In this document: piece after piece, positions 1 through 7,823 of the stretch
Position numbering within the stretch: position 1 is the first letter of the stretch
Layout: the number at the start of each line of letters is the position of its first letter
Source: an uncultured Clostridia bacterium
GTDB lineage: Bacteria; Bacillota; Clostridia; Oscillospirales; Acutalibacteraceae
Reading direction: 5' to 3'
NCBI GenBank assembly: GCA_945221685.1
Contig: CALYNN010000054.1
Location: forward strand, 1 to 9,217
Length of the DNA: 9,217 nt
Position numbers and translations under genes: made by a program
Notes under the pieces: model-generated
The model's database searches: none
Seen by the model: the letters and a program-made list of their open reading frames with translations, nothing else
What the model was told of the DNA's origin: nothing

Positions 1-1
1 A

Positions 2-988
2 AAGGATATAGTGCGCGAGCTATACAAAAAAAGCGACCGTATAGTAATATCTACCAACGGCTTTTTTACAGACAGGATTATAGATTTATGCGAGGAATTT
101 CCCAATGTTGGCATAAGAATTTCCATTGAAGGTCTTGAGGAAACCAACAACAAAATCCGCGGACTTGAAAACGGCTTTAACCGAGGCTACGAAACTCTTA
201 AAAAATTAGTTGAAATGAAGCACCCGGATGTAGGCTTCGGTATGACGGTGCAGGACGCCAATGCAAAGGACCTTGTTCCCCTTTACAAGCTCAGCGACGA
301 AATGAATATGGAGTTCGCCACCGCATCGCTTCACAATTCCTTCTATTTTGTTGAAGCAAAAAATATTATTAAAGACAGACCCATGGTTGCCGAGGAATTT
401 GAAAAGCTTATTAACGAGCTTCTTAAATCCAACTCACCGAAGAAATGGTTTAGGGCATATTTTAACCACGGACTTATAAATTACATATACGGTCAAAAAA
501 GGCTACTGCCCTGCGATATGGCGTTTGACACATTTTTCATCGACCCCTACGGCGATGTTATGCCCTGTAACGGAACTAAAGAAAAAGAGGTTATGGGCAA
601 CATTAACGATACCGATTGGGATACCCTTTGGAGCAGTCCGCAGGCAGAGCAGGTACGGGCAAAGGTTAGATGCTGTGACAGGCAGTGCTGGATGATAGGC
701 TCCGTTTCGCCTGCAATGAAAAAATATATTACCGTTCCTGCAATGTGGGTAATCAAGCACAAATTCCTTCGCTTTTTTAAAGACAAAAAATATTCGATGT
801 ACGAAAATCAGATTTGCCGCGATTACCGCGACGGCAAGGTTACTAAAGAGGAGCTTGATAAGCTTTCAACCTGTGATGTTAACGCAGTTGTAAACGACGG
901 ATTATCCGAAAGCTCAAGAGAACAGCTTAAAAACAAAAGCGGCGAGGAAATCGTTGACGCAGATATTGCCGCGCAAATAGGAAAGTGA
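2..988 (+). CDS. Radical SAM/SPASM domain protein, 5'-truncated by the window edge
   Basis: This is the C-terminal part of a radical SAM enzyme. The frame is open to the left edge (Lys-Asp-Ile before the GTG at 11), and KDIVREL followed by VISTNG matches the stretch just after the GGEP motif in this superfamily. The GTG is therefore probably internal, and the CX3CX2C cluster motif should lie off the window. Counting from the GTG, residues 1-110 look like the remaining half of the TIM-like barrel (ISTNG at 13-17, ISIEG at 37-41). A SPASM-like cysteine region follows: Cys168, Gly181 and Cys186 fit CX12GX4C, and Cys221, Cys222 and Cys226 follow. The full seven-cysteine SPASM pattern is not present, so a single auxiliary FeS cluster is more likely. 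Residues 235-325 form a charged tail I do not recognise. The gene is the first visible of the polysaccharide operon, 6 bases before the next one. The family call is firm; the substrate is unknown. Confidence 0.85.
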   Translation, partial: KDIVRELYKKSDRIVISTNGFFTDRIIDLCEEFPNVGIRISIEGLEETNNKIRGLENGFNRGYETLKKLVEMKHPDVGFGMTVQDANAKDLVPLYKLSDEMNMEFATASLHNSFYFVEAKNIIKDRPMVAEEFEKLINELLKSNSPKKWFRAYFNHGLINYIYGQKRLLPCDMAFDTFFIDPYGDVMPCNGTKEKEVMGNINDTDWDTLWSSPQAEQVRAKVRCCDRQCWMIGSVSPAMKKYITVPAMWVIKHKFLRFFKDKKYSMYENQICRDYRDGKVTKEELDKLSTCDVNAVVNDGLSESSREQLKNKSGEEIVDADIAAQIGK

Positions 989-994
989 TAAGCT

Positions 995-2212
995 ATGAAC
1001 ATTCTTCTTTCTGCTTACAGCGTTAATCCCTATCACGGCTCCGAGGACGGAATAGGTTGGAATTGGACCCTGCAGCTTTCCAAAAATTTTCCCGACAGTA
1101 AAATATATCTTCTTACCAAAAGATTTAACGAAAAGGACACCGAAAAGGGAATTAAAGAATTCAATTTAAAAAATGTTGAGCTTGTTATAGTCGATGTTCC
1201 CGACTGCCTAAACTGGTTTAGAGAAAAGCATTCGGCTTTTCATCATATGTATTACTATCTGTGGCAGTGTGTTGCATACAGATGGGCAAAGGGCTCCGGG
1301 ATTAAATTTGATATAATCCACCACATAACAATGGGTGATTTTAGGTTTACGGGTAAAATGTATAGGTTTAAGGACGCATATACAATTTACGGTCCCGTGG
1401 GCGGCGGTCAGTCAACCCCACCGAGCCTTAAATGCTACGAAAAAAATCAAAAGGTGGAAAAATTCAGGGAAATCATAAATAAAACAAGAGCCGTTTCGCC
1501 ATTTTACAAAAGGAGAATAAAAAGGTTTGACGATATTTACGCAATAAACAAGGAGACGGCGGAAATTATTTCAAAGGCGTCTGACGGCAGATGCAGGCTT
1601 TTAATGGAGCTTGCAGTCAGTGATGAATTTAAAAGCCTAAAAATTGAAAAAGTCCCTAATGATGATGTAAGCATTGTTTTTGTTGGCAGGCTTATTGAGA
1701 AAAAGGGCTTAATGCTTTTGCTTGATGTTATTGATAGGGTTGACAAAAAAATACCCTACACCCTTACCATATACGGCGGCGGTCCCTTGAGCGAAGCTAT
1801 TGAGCAGACTGTAAAGGAAAAGGGACTTGACGGCAGAGTATTCCTTGCCGGCAGTGTTGACCACACGAAGATTTCAAAGGCGTATCAGGGGGCAGACATA
1901 TTTGTAATGCCGTCCTTAAGGGAAACAAGCGGCAATGTTTTGATTGAAGCAATGGCTCACAGGGTACCCGTAGCCGCACTTGATATGAGTATATGCTCTC
2001 AGCTTAAGGTTCAAAACTGCGGGTGCTTCATTAACACAAATCAAAGCAGAGAAGCAGTTATCAACGATTTCGCAGCGGCAATTGAGGAGCTGGCAAAATC
2101 GCCTGAAAAGCGTGCGGAGCTGGGCGAAAACGGATACCGCTTTGTTAACGATGAGCTGACCTGGGAAAATAAGTTTAACACCGTTTACGGTAAATTTATA
2201 AATAAAAAGTAA
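995..2212 (+). CDS. Glycosyltransferase family 4 (GT-B fold)
   Basis: This is a predicted cytoplasmic or membrane-associated retaining glycosyltransferase that moves a sugar from a nucleotide donor onto the growing repeat unit. The 405-residue length is normal for GT4. The N-terminal Rossmann half starts MNILLSAY and carries a Gly-rich acceptor-side loop, GPVGGG, at 133-138. The C-terminal donor-binding half has VGRLIEKKG at 230-238, YGGGPL at 260-265 and the ADIFVMPS strand at 300-307. The E-X7-E signature is Glu310 and Glu318 (RETSGNVLIEAM). There is no signal peptide or membrane segment. The ATG at 995 is supported by AGGAAAG at 979-985, nine bases upstream and overlapping the end of the previous gene. 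It is followed 17 bases later by a second GT4 gene. Donor sugar and linkage cannot be read from the sequence. Confidence 0.93.
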   Translation: MNILLSAYSVNPYHGSEDGIGWNWTLQLSKNFPDSKIYLLTKRFNEKDTEKGIKEFNLKNVELVIVDVPDCLNWFREKHSAFHHMYYYLWQCVAYRWAKGSGIKFDIIHHITMGDFRFTGKMYRFKDAYTIYGPVGGGQSTPPSLKCYEKNQKVEKFREIINKTRAVSPFYKRRIKRFDDIYAINKETAEIISKASDGRCRLLMELAVSDEFKSLKIEKVPNDDVSIVFVGRLIEKKGLMLLLDVIDRVDKKIPYTLTIYGGGPLSEAIEQTVKEKGLDGRVFLAGSVDHTKISKAYQGADIFVMPSLRETSGNVLIEAMAHRVPVAALDMSICSQLKVQNCGCFINTNQSREAVINDFAAAIEELAKSPEKRAELGENGYRFVNDELTWENKFNTVYGKFINKK

Positions 2213-2229
2213 AACCAACGGGGATTTTT

Positions 2230-3327
2230 ATGAAAATTCTTATAGTCAATCCCATAATCTACACCAGCGAAACAAGGGATATAAAAAAAGTAAATACCAT
2301 TAAGGACACTATGATTTACGATTTATGCCTTGCCTTTACCCAAAGCGGTGCAGATGTTACTCTTGCCGCGGCAGAGGACTATAAGCCCGAATTGCAGGAG
2401 GAGTATCCCTTTAGGGTGGTATGGATGAAGACGGTGCTTAAAAGGCTTTGCCCTCCCAACACTCTCCCCTTTTGTCCCCAAGTTAAAGGGCTTTCCAAAT
2501 CAGGCGGATATGACCTTATAATTACAAGCGAGGTTTTTTCGTTAAATTCGCTGCCCCTTGCAATTCATTCACCTAAAAACTTAATCGTTTGGCACGAGCT
2601 TGCAAAGCACAACAAAATTTTTAAGGGTATTCCGTCTAAAATATGGTACGGCGTTATTGCCAAAATATTTTTCAGAAAGGCTCTCATAGTACCGAGAAGC
2701 ATTGAAGCAAAAAATTTTATAAGCCGTTTTTGCAAAAATGTAAGCTCCACTATTATTGACCACGGAGTAAATCTTGATAAGTTTATCCCCTGCACCGAAA
2801 AGGAAAATATTTTTGCAGTCAGCTCACAGCTAATCGGCAGAAAAAGAATTGATAAAATAATTGACGCCTTTGCGGCTTATACAGATAAGTACGACGGCGA
2901 AGCGAGGCTCTATATTATGGGAGACGGCGAGGAGAGAGAACGGCTTCAAAATCAGGCTAAGGCTTTATGTAAGGAGGACTCTGTAATTTTTACAGGTAGG
3001 CTGAGTCACAGAGAGCTTGTTGACTATCTGCGCAAAGCAAAGGCAATGCTTGTTTATACCGAAAAGGATAATAACATGGTATCGGTAGTGGAGTCCATTG
3101 CCGTAGGTACTCCCGTTATTACAACCTCGGTACCATACAACGCTTCATACATAAAAGCAAATTCTCTCGGTATTGTAAACGATAATTGGAATGAGCAGGA
3201 TTTGGCGGAAATCAGCCAAAACAAAGCCTACGCGGAAAACTGTATGGCATACAGAGAATTTATTTCAAATCAAAGCAAGGTTAAAACCTTTTTAAAAATT
3301 TACAATGAAATGCAGAGTGCCGAATAA
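2230..3327 (+). CDS. Glycosyltransferase family 4 (GT-B fold), second copy
   Basis: This is a second predicted GT4-type glycosyltransferase, 365 residues, clearly diverged from the upstream one. It starts MKILIVNP like many GT-B enzymes. WHELAKHNK (121-129) is probably part of the acceptor-side N-terminal half. DHGVNLDKF (177-185) is the classic linker ahead of the donor domain. GRKRIDKIIDAF (203-214), MGDGEERERL (230-239) and FTGRLSHREL (254-263) mark the nucleotide-sugar half. At the position of the E-X7-E motif it has Asp280 and Glu288 (DNNMVSVVE), a conservative change of the first acidic residue, so activity is still expected. There are no membrane segments. A weak GGGGA (2220-2224) precedes the ATG. 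The stop codon is one base before my chosen start of the next gene, which suggests translational coupling. Specificity is unknown. Confidence 0.92.
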   Translation: MKILIVNPIIYTSETRDIKKVNTIKDTMIYDLCLAFTQSGADVTLAAAEDYKPELQEEYPFRVVWMKTVLKRLCPPNTLPFCPQVKGLSKSGGYDLIITSEVFSLNSLPLAIHSPKNLIVWHELAKHNKIFKGIPSKIWYGVIAKIFFRKALIVPRSIEAKNFISRFCKNVSSTIIDHGVNLDKFIPCTEKENIFAVSSQLIGRKRIDKIIDAFAAYTDKYDGEARLYIMGDGEERERLQNQAKALCKEDSVIFTGRLSHRELVDYLRKAKAMLVYTEKDNNMVSVVESIAVGTPVITTSVPYNASYIKANSLGIVNDNWNEQDLAEISQNKAYAENCMAYREFISNQSKVKTFLKIYNEMQSAE

Positions 3328-3328
3328 T

Positions 3329-4231
3329 ATGGGAAAAGCAAAACAATTAATCAAAAGCAGTTTAAAAAACCATATGCTTTTATACAACGCCGTATCTGTT
3401 ATCATTTCAAAAATGGGATATGCCGATGTTAATTTGGCTGGGCAAAATGCAAGATACAGAGCGTTTAAATACCTTAAAAAGCATTACGGAAAATATATCG
3501 GAAAAAGCCAATTCAAATCCTATGAGGGTGACAGCGAGGAAAAAATTTGGGTATGCTGGCTTCAGGGAATTGAAAACGCACCTGATATTGTAACGAATTG
3601 CTATGCTTCCATGAAGCATTATCTTGACAAAGAAATTACGGTTATAACCAAGGACAATGTACGGGAATATGCTACACTGCCCGATTACATATATGAAAAA
3701 TGGGAAAAAGGAATTATAACAAACACTCATTTTTCGGATATTGTTCGGCTTCAGATACTGATTGAACACGGCGGTCTTTGGATTGACGCAACAACTTATT
3801 TTACGGGAAGGCTTCCCGACTATATTACCGACAACGATTTTTTTGTTTATCACGACGGATTTTTTGACTGCGAAACAATTAATATGGGAAGCTGGATTAT
3901 TCACAGCAAGCCAAACAATATTCTGTTGCAGGAAACGCAAAATCTTTTGCTTACCTATTGGAAGAAAAAAAATTACCTTAAGCAATATTTTTTGCTTCAT
4001 CTGTTTTTCCGTATGGTAACTGATTATTACAGCGACGAATGGGCAAAGGTACCGTATTACAGCCAAATGAATCAGCATATTTTAATGTTTGAGCTGAAAG
4101 ACAGCTACGACGAAAAACGATGGAAGCAAATAAAAGAAATGTCAAGCATACACAAGCTGACAACAAAAATCAATGCCCACTGTGCAGAAGATAACAGCTA
4201 TTTATCAATGCTCGACAGGCTTTATAAATAA
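3329..4231 (+). CDS. Capsular polysaccharide synthesis protein (PF05704 / GT32-like glycosyltransferase)
   Basis: This is a predicted sugar transferase of the capsular polysaccharide synthesis family, related to GT32 (GT-A fold). Numbered from the chosen start, IWVCWLQG (73-80) is the first conserved strand, followed by ENAPDIV, and ITVITKDN ends the nucleotide-binding half. HFSDIVRLQILIEHGG then LWIDATTY (134-157) is the family core; the acidic Asp in WIDAT takes the place of the GT32 DXD site. GSWIIHSKPNN near 187 and the C-terminal IHKLTTK are also typical. An in-frame ATG at 3305 would add eight residues but overlaps the previous gene and has no ribosome binding site. The ATG at 3329, directly after the preceding TAA, gives 300 residues and fits coupled translation, so I prefer it. 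A purine-rich AGAG at 3313-3316 is only a weak site. The donor is unknown. Confidence 0.88.
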   Translation: MGKAKQLIKSSLKNHMLLYNAVSVIISKMGYADVNLAGQNARYRAFKYLKKHYGKYIGKSQFKSYEGDSEEKIWVCWLQGIENAPDIVTNCYASMKHYLDKEITVITKDNVREYATLPDYIYEKWEKGIITNTHFSDIVRLQILIEHGGLWIDATTYFTGRLPDYITDNDFFVYHDGFFDCETINMGSWIIHSKPNNILLQETQNLLLTYWKKKNYLKQYFLLHLFFRMVTDYYSDEWAKVPYYSQMNQHILMFELKDSYDEKRWKQIKEMSSIHKLTTKINAHCAEDNSYLSMLDRLYK

Positions 4232-4236
4232 AGGGA
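4231..4236 (+). promoter_or_regulatory. Ribosome binding site of the broken LicD gene
   Basis: AAGGGA lies directly at the stop of the previous gene and nine bases before the ATG at 4246. It is a good site in front of what is now only a 14-codon reading frame, which supports that ATG as the original start of a LicD-type gene. Confidence 0.6.
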
Positions 4237-4245
4237 GTTTAGGCT

Positions 4246-4433
4246 ATGACCGAAATCAGCGAAACCGAGCAAAGCTATGGGATGAAATAACAGACTATCC
4301 CTTTGAAAGCATAACAGTTAAGGGATTTAAAAACTACGACGAATACTTAAGTAAAAAGTACGGCGACTATATGAAGCTGCCTCCGATCGAGGAGCAAAAA
4401 TCCCTTCACACATTTAAAGCATATTTAAAATGA
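4246..4433 (+). pseudogene. LicD-family protein remnant with large internal deletion
   Basis: This is a scar of a LicD-type gene (LicD family: nucleotidyltransferase-fold enzymes that add phosphocholine or similar phosphodiester groups to surface glycans). The ATG at 4246 opens MTEISETEQ, which resembles the usual LicD N-terminus, but stops at TAA 4288-4290 after 14 codons. Another frame, from about 4270 to the TGA at 4431-4433, reads KLWDEITDYPFESITVKG, then a NYDEYL stretch, then YGDYMKLPP (4359-4385), the hallmark C-terminus of LicD proteins. About 200 residues of a normal 260-280, including the GTLLGAIR and DDDID catalytic core, are missing, and the two ends are in different frames. The likely junction is near 4264-4275. 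The neighbours on both sides are intact and tightly spaced, so this was an operon member. A misassembly that dropped about 600 bases is the main alternative to a real deletion. Confidence 0.82.
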
Positions 4434-4446
4434 TAAAGGAACAAAA

Positions 4447-5490
4447 ATGGAAAACAGTACTATTCAAAGCAAAGCAAGATATAATTGGATAGATAATATT
4501 AAAGCTGCGGCTTGTATTTTAGTTGTTTTAGGCCACTTTTTTATGTCTATGGAGGCTTCCGGATTAATTTCGGGCGGTACTGTATTCAACTACTTTGTCA
4601 ACACAATTTATACCTTTCATGTTCAGCTGTTTTTCGTTTGCAGCGGATTTCTATATCAAAAAAGCAACCGCGTGCACTCTTTAAAATCTTGGAGGAGCAA
4701 CGCATTAGATAAGCTTTTAAACTTAGGTGTTCCCTACTTTACCTTTTCATTGGCAACTCTTGTTCTTAAAATTCTGTTTCCCGACAATCTTACTACTCAG
4801 GCAACGGATATACTGAACACATTATTTGTCAATCCCACGGCACCTTATTGGTACTTATATGCTTTATTTTTCTTTTTTCTGATTATACCGTGTATGAAAA
4901 GCAAAAAGGACGCATACTGCCTTTTTGCCGTTTCACTTATACTTAAAATTACCCATACCGTTCTTGTGCAACAGGGTATTGCCCTGCCGTACATTGTATC
5001 AACAATTATGGGCAAGCTGATATGGTTTTCTGCAGGAATACTCTTATGCTTTATAGATTTTAGCGGAAGTAAAAAATCTCCCAAAATTATTTGCGCGCTG
5101 AGCGCAGTGGGAGCTATTGCATCAAGCCTGCTTCTTTGCACAGGCAACACCGTGGACCCTTGGGCAAGTTTTCTCACAGGTGCGTTGTTCGTTGTTTTTA
5201 CCATTACCTGCTCACAGCTTGGCAAATTCACTGCTATCAGCAAATTCAGCAGTTGGTTTTCAAAATACTTTATGCCTGTATTTTTAATGCACACTATTTT
5301 TGCGGCAGGTTTAAGGTCGATACTGTTTAAGCTTGGCATTGACAGTAGCTTCTTACATATATTTTTAGGATTGCCGGCAGGCTTTATATTCCCGATGATT
5401 GTTTATAAAGTTATGGAAAAGCTACCTGCTCTTATGTTTTTTGTATATCCTAAAAAATCTCTTTCAATTATTAAAGGCTCAAAGCAATAA
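4447..5490 (+). CDS. Acyltransferase family 3 membrane protein (probable polysaccharide O-acyltransferase)
   Basis: This is an integral membrane acyltransferase of the PF01757 type, which typically moves acetyl or another short acyl group onto sugar hydroxyls of surface glycans. The N-terminus RYNWIDNIKA (11-20) leads into the first membrane helix, which holds the expected catalytic His30 in VVLGHFF. FHVQLFFVCSGFLY (57-70) is the second conserved block, and Arg/Lys-rich LKSWRSNALDKLLNLGVPYF (79-98) follows. PYWYLYAL (133-140) and FLMHTIF (279-285) match later family motifs. I count about ten hydrophobic segments across the 347 residues, the usual size for the domain without an SGNH extension. 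AAAGGA at 4435-4440, six bases ahead of the ATG, supports the start. Its place between glycan transferases and a polymerase points to decoration of the repeat unit. The acyl group is not predictable. Confidence 0.92.
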   Translation: MENSTIQSKARYNWIDNIKAAACILVVLGHFFMSMEASGLISGGTVFNYFVNTIYTFHVQLFFVCSGFLYQKSNRVHSLKSWRSNALDKLLNLGVPYFTFSLATLVLKILFPDNLTTQATDILNTLFVNPTAPYWYLYALFFFFLIIPCMKSKKDAYCLFAVSLILKITHTVLVQQGIALPYIVSTIMGKLIWFSAGILLCFIDFSGSKKSPKIICALSAVGAIASSLLLCTGNTVDPWASFLTGALFVVFTITCSQLGKFTAISKFSSWFSKYFMPVFLMHTIFAAGLRSILFKLGIDSSFLHIFLGLPAGFIFPMIVYKVMEKLPALMFFVYPKKSLSIIKGSKQ

Positions 5491-5499
5491 GGAATTATT

Positions 5500-6768
5500 A
5501 TGGAAAATGTTAAAACCGACATATTTAAAACAAATACCGGCAGTAAGCTATATGTAAAAAGCATACTTGTAATAGCAGTGTTTTTGGTAATGATACTCAT
5601 TGAGTTATTCAAAAACGGAAGCTACTGTGATGAAATTATCGGCGTTATTGCAATATTTTATATGCTTTTTTGGCGAAGAAAAATTGAACGGTATGACCTG
5701 ACTACCATTGCACTGATTATTTTTGCGGTGTTAATAGGAATTCTTTCTAACCTGATAAGCGGTTTGGTATCATCTGCCTTTTCCATAGGCACCGATATAA
5801 TAGTTGAAACAAAGCTTGTTTTCGGGTTTTTCTTTGTTAAATATTTTTTATCAAACAGGGAAAAGCAACAGGTTATTAATCTTTTAACGCCTCTTGCAAG
5901 GCTTTGGTGCTTGGTCTCCACGGCTACAGGTATTATTTCACAGTTTGTAAATACTGATATGACAGGAGAAATCCGATTCGGATTTATAAAAACCTTTGAC
6001 TTTCTTTTTACCTTCAATTTTCAATATACATCGGTATATATGCTTGCATTGGGAGTAATAATATGCAGTACGGTTTTAAGTGAAAAAACAAGAAGGCGGT
6101 ATATTATTATCGGTTTGATAGGAATATTCTTAGCTGCAAAATCTCCTTCTATTATTTTTACTCTGGTCTTTTTATCATTCCTATATAACTTTAATCAGCA
6201 AAAAAAGATAAACCCATTTATTATTGTTATTGCGGTTATTGTAATAGTTGTCGCAGGCTGGTATCAAATCAGTACCTATCTGCTTGAAGAAGGAACTCCA
6301 AGAAGAATGTTCTTTGAGTACGGAATAAAAACTGCAAACCGTTATTTTCCGTTAGGCTCGGGATTTTCCACCTTTGGTTCGGGTGAAGCCGCTTCACACT
6401 ATTCGCCGTTGTACTATGAATACGGATTTGAAAATCTATGGGGAATGTCTCCTGACGACACCGCATTTCTTAACGATACCTTCTGGGCTTCGACTATCGG
6501 TCAGTTTGGTTGGATTGGATCAATAATTTATTTGACCGTTTTTATAAGAATATTGCTTATCGTGCGAAAAAAGGATTATGAGCCAACCAGAAAGGCTTTT
6601 ATATATGCCGCATTTTTACAGTATTATTTCCACGCTATAGGCTCTGCTATTTTGTCAAGCTCTGCCGGAATGATTGGCTTTATGGCTCTCGGCTTGTTTA
6701 TTAACAACTACTATGAGGATGAGAAAGAAAAGAAAGTAAAGCAAAGATTAAAGTTAAAGCTGAAATAG
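5500..6768 (+). CDS. O-antigen polymerase/ligase-like membrane protein (Wzy-type)
   Basis: This is a polytopic membrane protein of 422 residues with about ten to twelve hydrophobic segments, including strong ones near 19-38, 66-92, 178-192, 201-229 and 239-254. A large polar loop at about 256-330 contains RYFPLGSGFSTFGS (281-294), a region with PDDTAFLNDTFW (318-329), and GQFGWIGS (334-341). This layout, a long outside loop with a P(L/F)GxGxxxF motif followed by a membrane segment starting GxxG, is characteristic of the Wzy/WaaL family that joins lipid-linked oligosaccharide units on the outer face of the membrane. The C-terminus is highly basic (KKVKQRLKLKLK). TAAGGA at 5488-5493 overlaps the previous stop and precedes the ATG by six bases. 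In this operon polymerase is more likely than ligase, since Gram-positive clusters of this kind normally carry Wzy. Sequence alone cannot separate the two. Confidence 0.86.
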   Translation: MENVKTDIFKTNTGSKLYVKSILVIAVFLVMILIELFKNGSYCDEIIGVIAIFYMLFWRRKIERYDLTTIALIIFAVLIGILSNLISGLVSSAFSIGTDIIVETKLVFGFFFVKYFLSNREKQQVINLLTPLARLWCLVSTATGIISQFVNTDMTGEIRFGFIKTFDFLFTFNFQYTSVYMLALGVIICSTVLSEKTRRRYIIIGLIGIFLAAKSPSIIFTLVFLSFLYNFNQQKKINPFIIVIAVIVIVVAGWYQISTYLLEEGTPRRMFFEYGIKTANRYFPLGSGFSTFGSGEAASHYSPLYYEYGFENLWGMSPDDTAFLNDTFWASTIGQFGWIGSIIYLTVFIRILLIVRKKDYEPTRKAFIYAAFLQYYFHAIGSAILSSSAGMIGFMALGLFINNYYEDEKEKKVKQRLKLKLK

Positions 6769-6778
6769 AGGTTTTTCA

Positions 6779-7819
6779 ATGAGTAAAATAAGTGTTATTG
6801 TACCCGCCTACAACGCAGGAGCTTTCATCGAAAACTGCATAGACTCCGTTTTAAAGCAAAGCTTTCAGGATTTTGAAATAATTGTTGTAAACGATGGCTC
6901 AAAGGATAATACCTTGGAAATTTTAAACCGCCTTGCCGAAAGGGATAACAGAATTAAGGTATATTCCCAGAAAAACGGTGGGGTATCTGCCGCAAGAAAT
7001 ACCGCGCTGAAATATGCAACAGGCGAATTTATCACCTATGTTGACGCTGACGATTCCGTGCCTGAAAACGGCTTCGAAAATATGATATCCTTAATGGAGG
7101 ACGGCGTCGATATGGTTGTGTGCTCCCACAACGAAGTGAGAATAGGTATGCGTCCTCATCTTGAAAAGCCAAATATTTTAAACGGCGCCGACGATATTGC
7201 AAGCAGATTTCCCGAATACGACAGAGTTGTTTGGTGGCCGTGGGGCAAGCTGTTAAGACGAAGCATTATTGCCGACAATAATTTGCAGTATGATACTAAT
7301 ATCACCTTTGGTGAAGACCATATTTTTAATCTTCTGTTTGCAAAATACATAACCGGCAAGGTAATTGTTTCTGATAAAATTGCCTATAACTACCACTATA
7401 TCAGAGGCGGCCTTTGCTCAAAATATTACAGCAATATGGATGAGCTGCAAAAATATGTATATATAAAAATTGCCGACTATTTCGGAGGACTCGATTGCAT
7501 ACCGAGAGAGCATCAGGAGCATTATGCGGGCTGTTACCTTAAGGGCTGCGTTGAATACTATCTTGCCTGGCTTTCCAAAAAGGATGCCGATAAAAAAATG
7601 CCTGAATGCTTTAAGGTTTATGAGGACATAATCGACGAGGATATACTTAAAATCTATTTTACCGAAAAGCAATTTGAGTTGATTAAAAGCGGTAATTTCA
7701 AAGAGTTTAACACCGATTACATAAAATCAAATCCCAAAGCGACCCTTTGGCGCAAGGTAAGAAGGTCTGTAAGAAGGTTTCTTGAAGCTATGCAAAAAGT
7801 ATTTTTAAAGAGAGCTTAA
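6779..7819 (+). CDS. Glycosyltransferase family 2 (GT-A fold)
   Basis: This is a predicted inverting glycosyltransferase of 346 residues. The GT2 domain is complete: SVIVPAYNAG (5-14), CIDSVLKQSF (20-29), VVNDGSKDNT (36-45), GGVSAARNTAL (67-77) and the metal-binding VDADD (88-92). WPWGKLLRRSII (153-164) and FGEDHIF (177-183) follow; Glu179/Asp180 hold the likely catalytic base. The C-terminal third (about 215-346) is an accessory helical region ending in a basic stretch (WRKVRRSVRRFLEAMQKVFLKR) that could form an amphipathic membrane anchor. There are no transmembrane helices. The ATG at 6779 is preceded by AGAGG at 6767-6771, overlapping the polymerase stop. It probably adds one sugar of the repeat unit or a side branch. 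Donor and acceptor are unknown. Confidence 0.94.
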   Translation: MSKISVIVPAYNAGAFIENCIDSVLKQSFQDFEIIVVNDGSKDNTLEILNRLAERDNRIKVYSQKNGGVSAARNTALKYATGEFITYVDADDSVPENGFENMISLMEDGVDMVVCSHNEVRIGMRPHLEKPNILNGADDIASRFPEYDRVVWWPWGKLLRRSIIADNNLQYDTNITFGEDHIFNLLFAKYITGKVIVSDKIAYNYHYIRGGLCSKYYSNMDELQKYVYIKIADYFGGLDCIPREHQEHYAGCYLKGCVEYYLAWLSKKDADKKMPECFKVYEDIIDEDILKIYFTEKQFELIKSGNFKEFNTDYIKSNPKATLWRKVRRSVRRFLEAMQKVFLKRA

Positions 7820-7823
7820 GCCT

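Noticed and set aside
11..988. GTG at 11 as the true start of the radical SAM protein
   Set aside because: The frame stays open to the left edge, the preceding residues Lys-Asp-Ile fit the conserved region, and starting here would remove the essential CX3CX2C motif.
3407..4078. A 223-residue open frame on the minus strand
   Set aside because: It lies wholly inside the capsular polysaccharide synthesis gene, shows no recognisable family pattern, and is antisense to a well-supported protein.
4173..4433. An 86-codon open frame as an intact small gene
   Set aside because: Its first part overlaps the end of the preceding gene out of frame and looks random. Only the portion after about 4270 is meaningful, as a LicD C-terminal remnant.
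4845..5339. A 164-residue open frame on the minus strand
   Set aside because: It is antisense to the acyltransferase gene, has no ribosome binding site I can support and no conserved motif.
7757..7778. Direct repeat GTAAGAAGGT with a 12-base period
   Set aside because: There are only two copies, explained by the coding of a Val-Arg-Arg pair in a basic helix; it is not a regulatory or mobile element signature.
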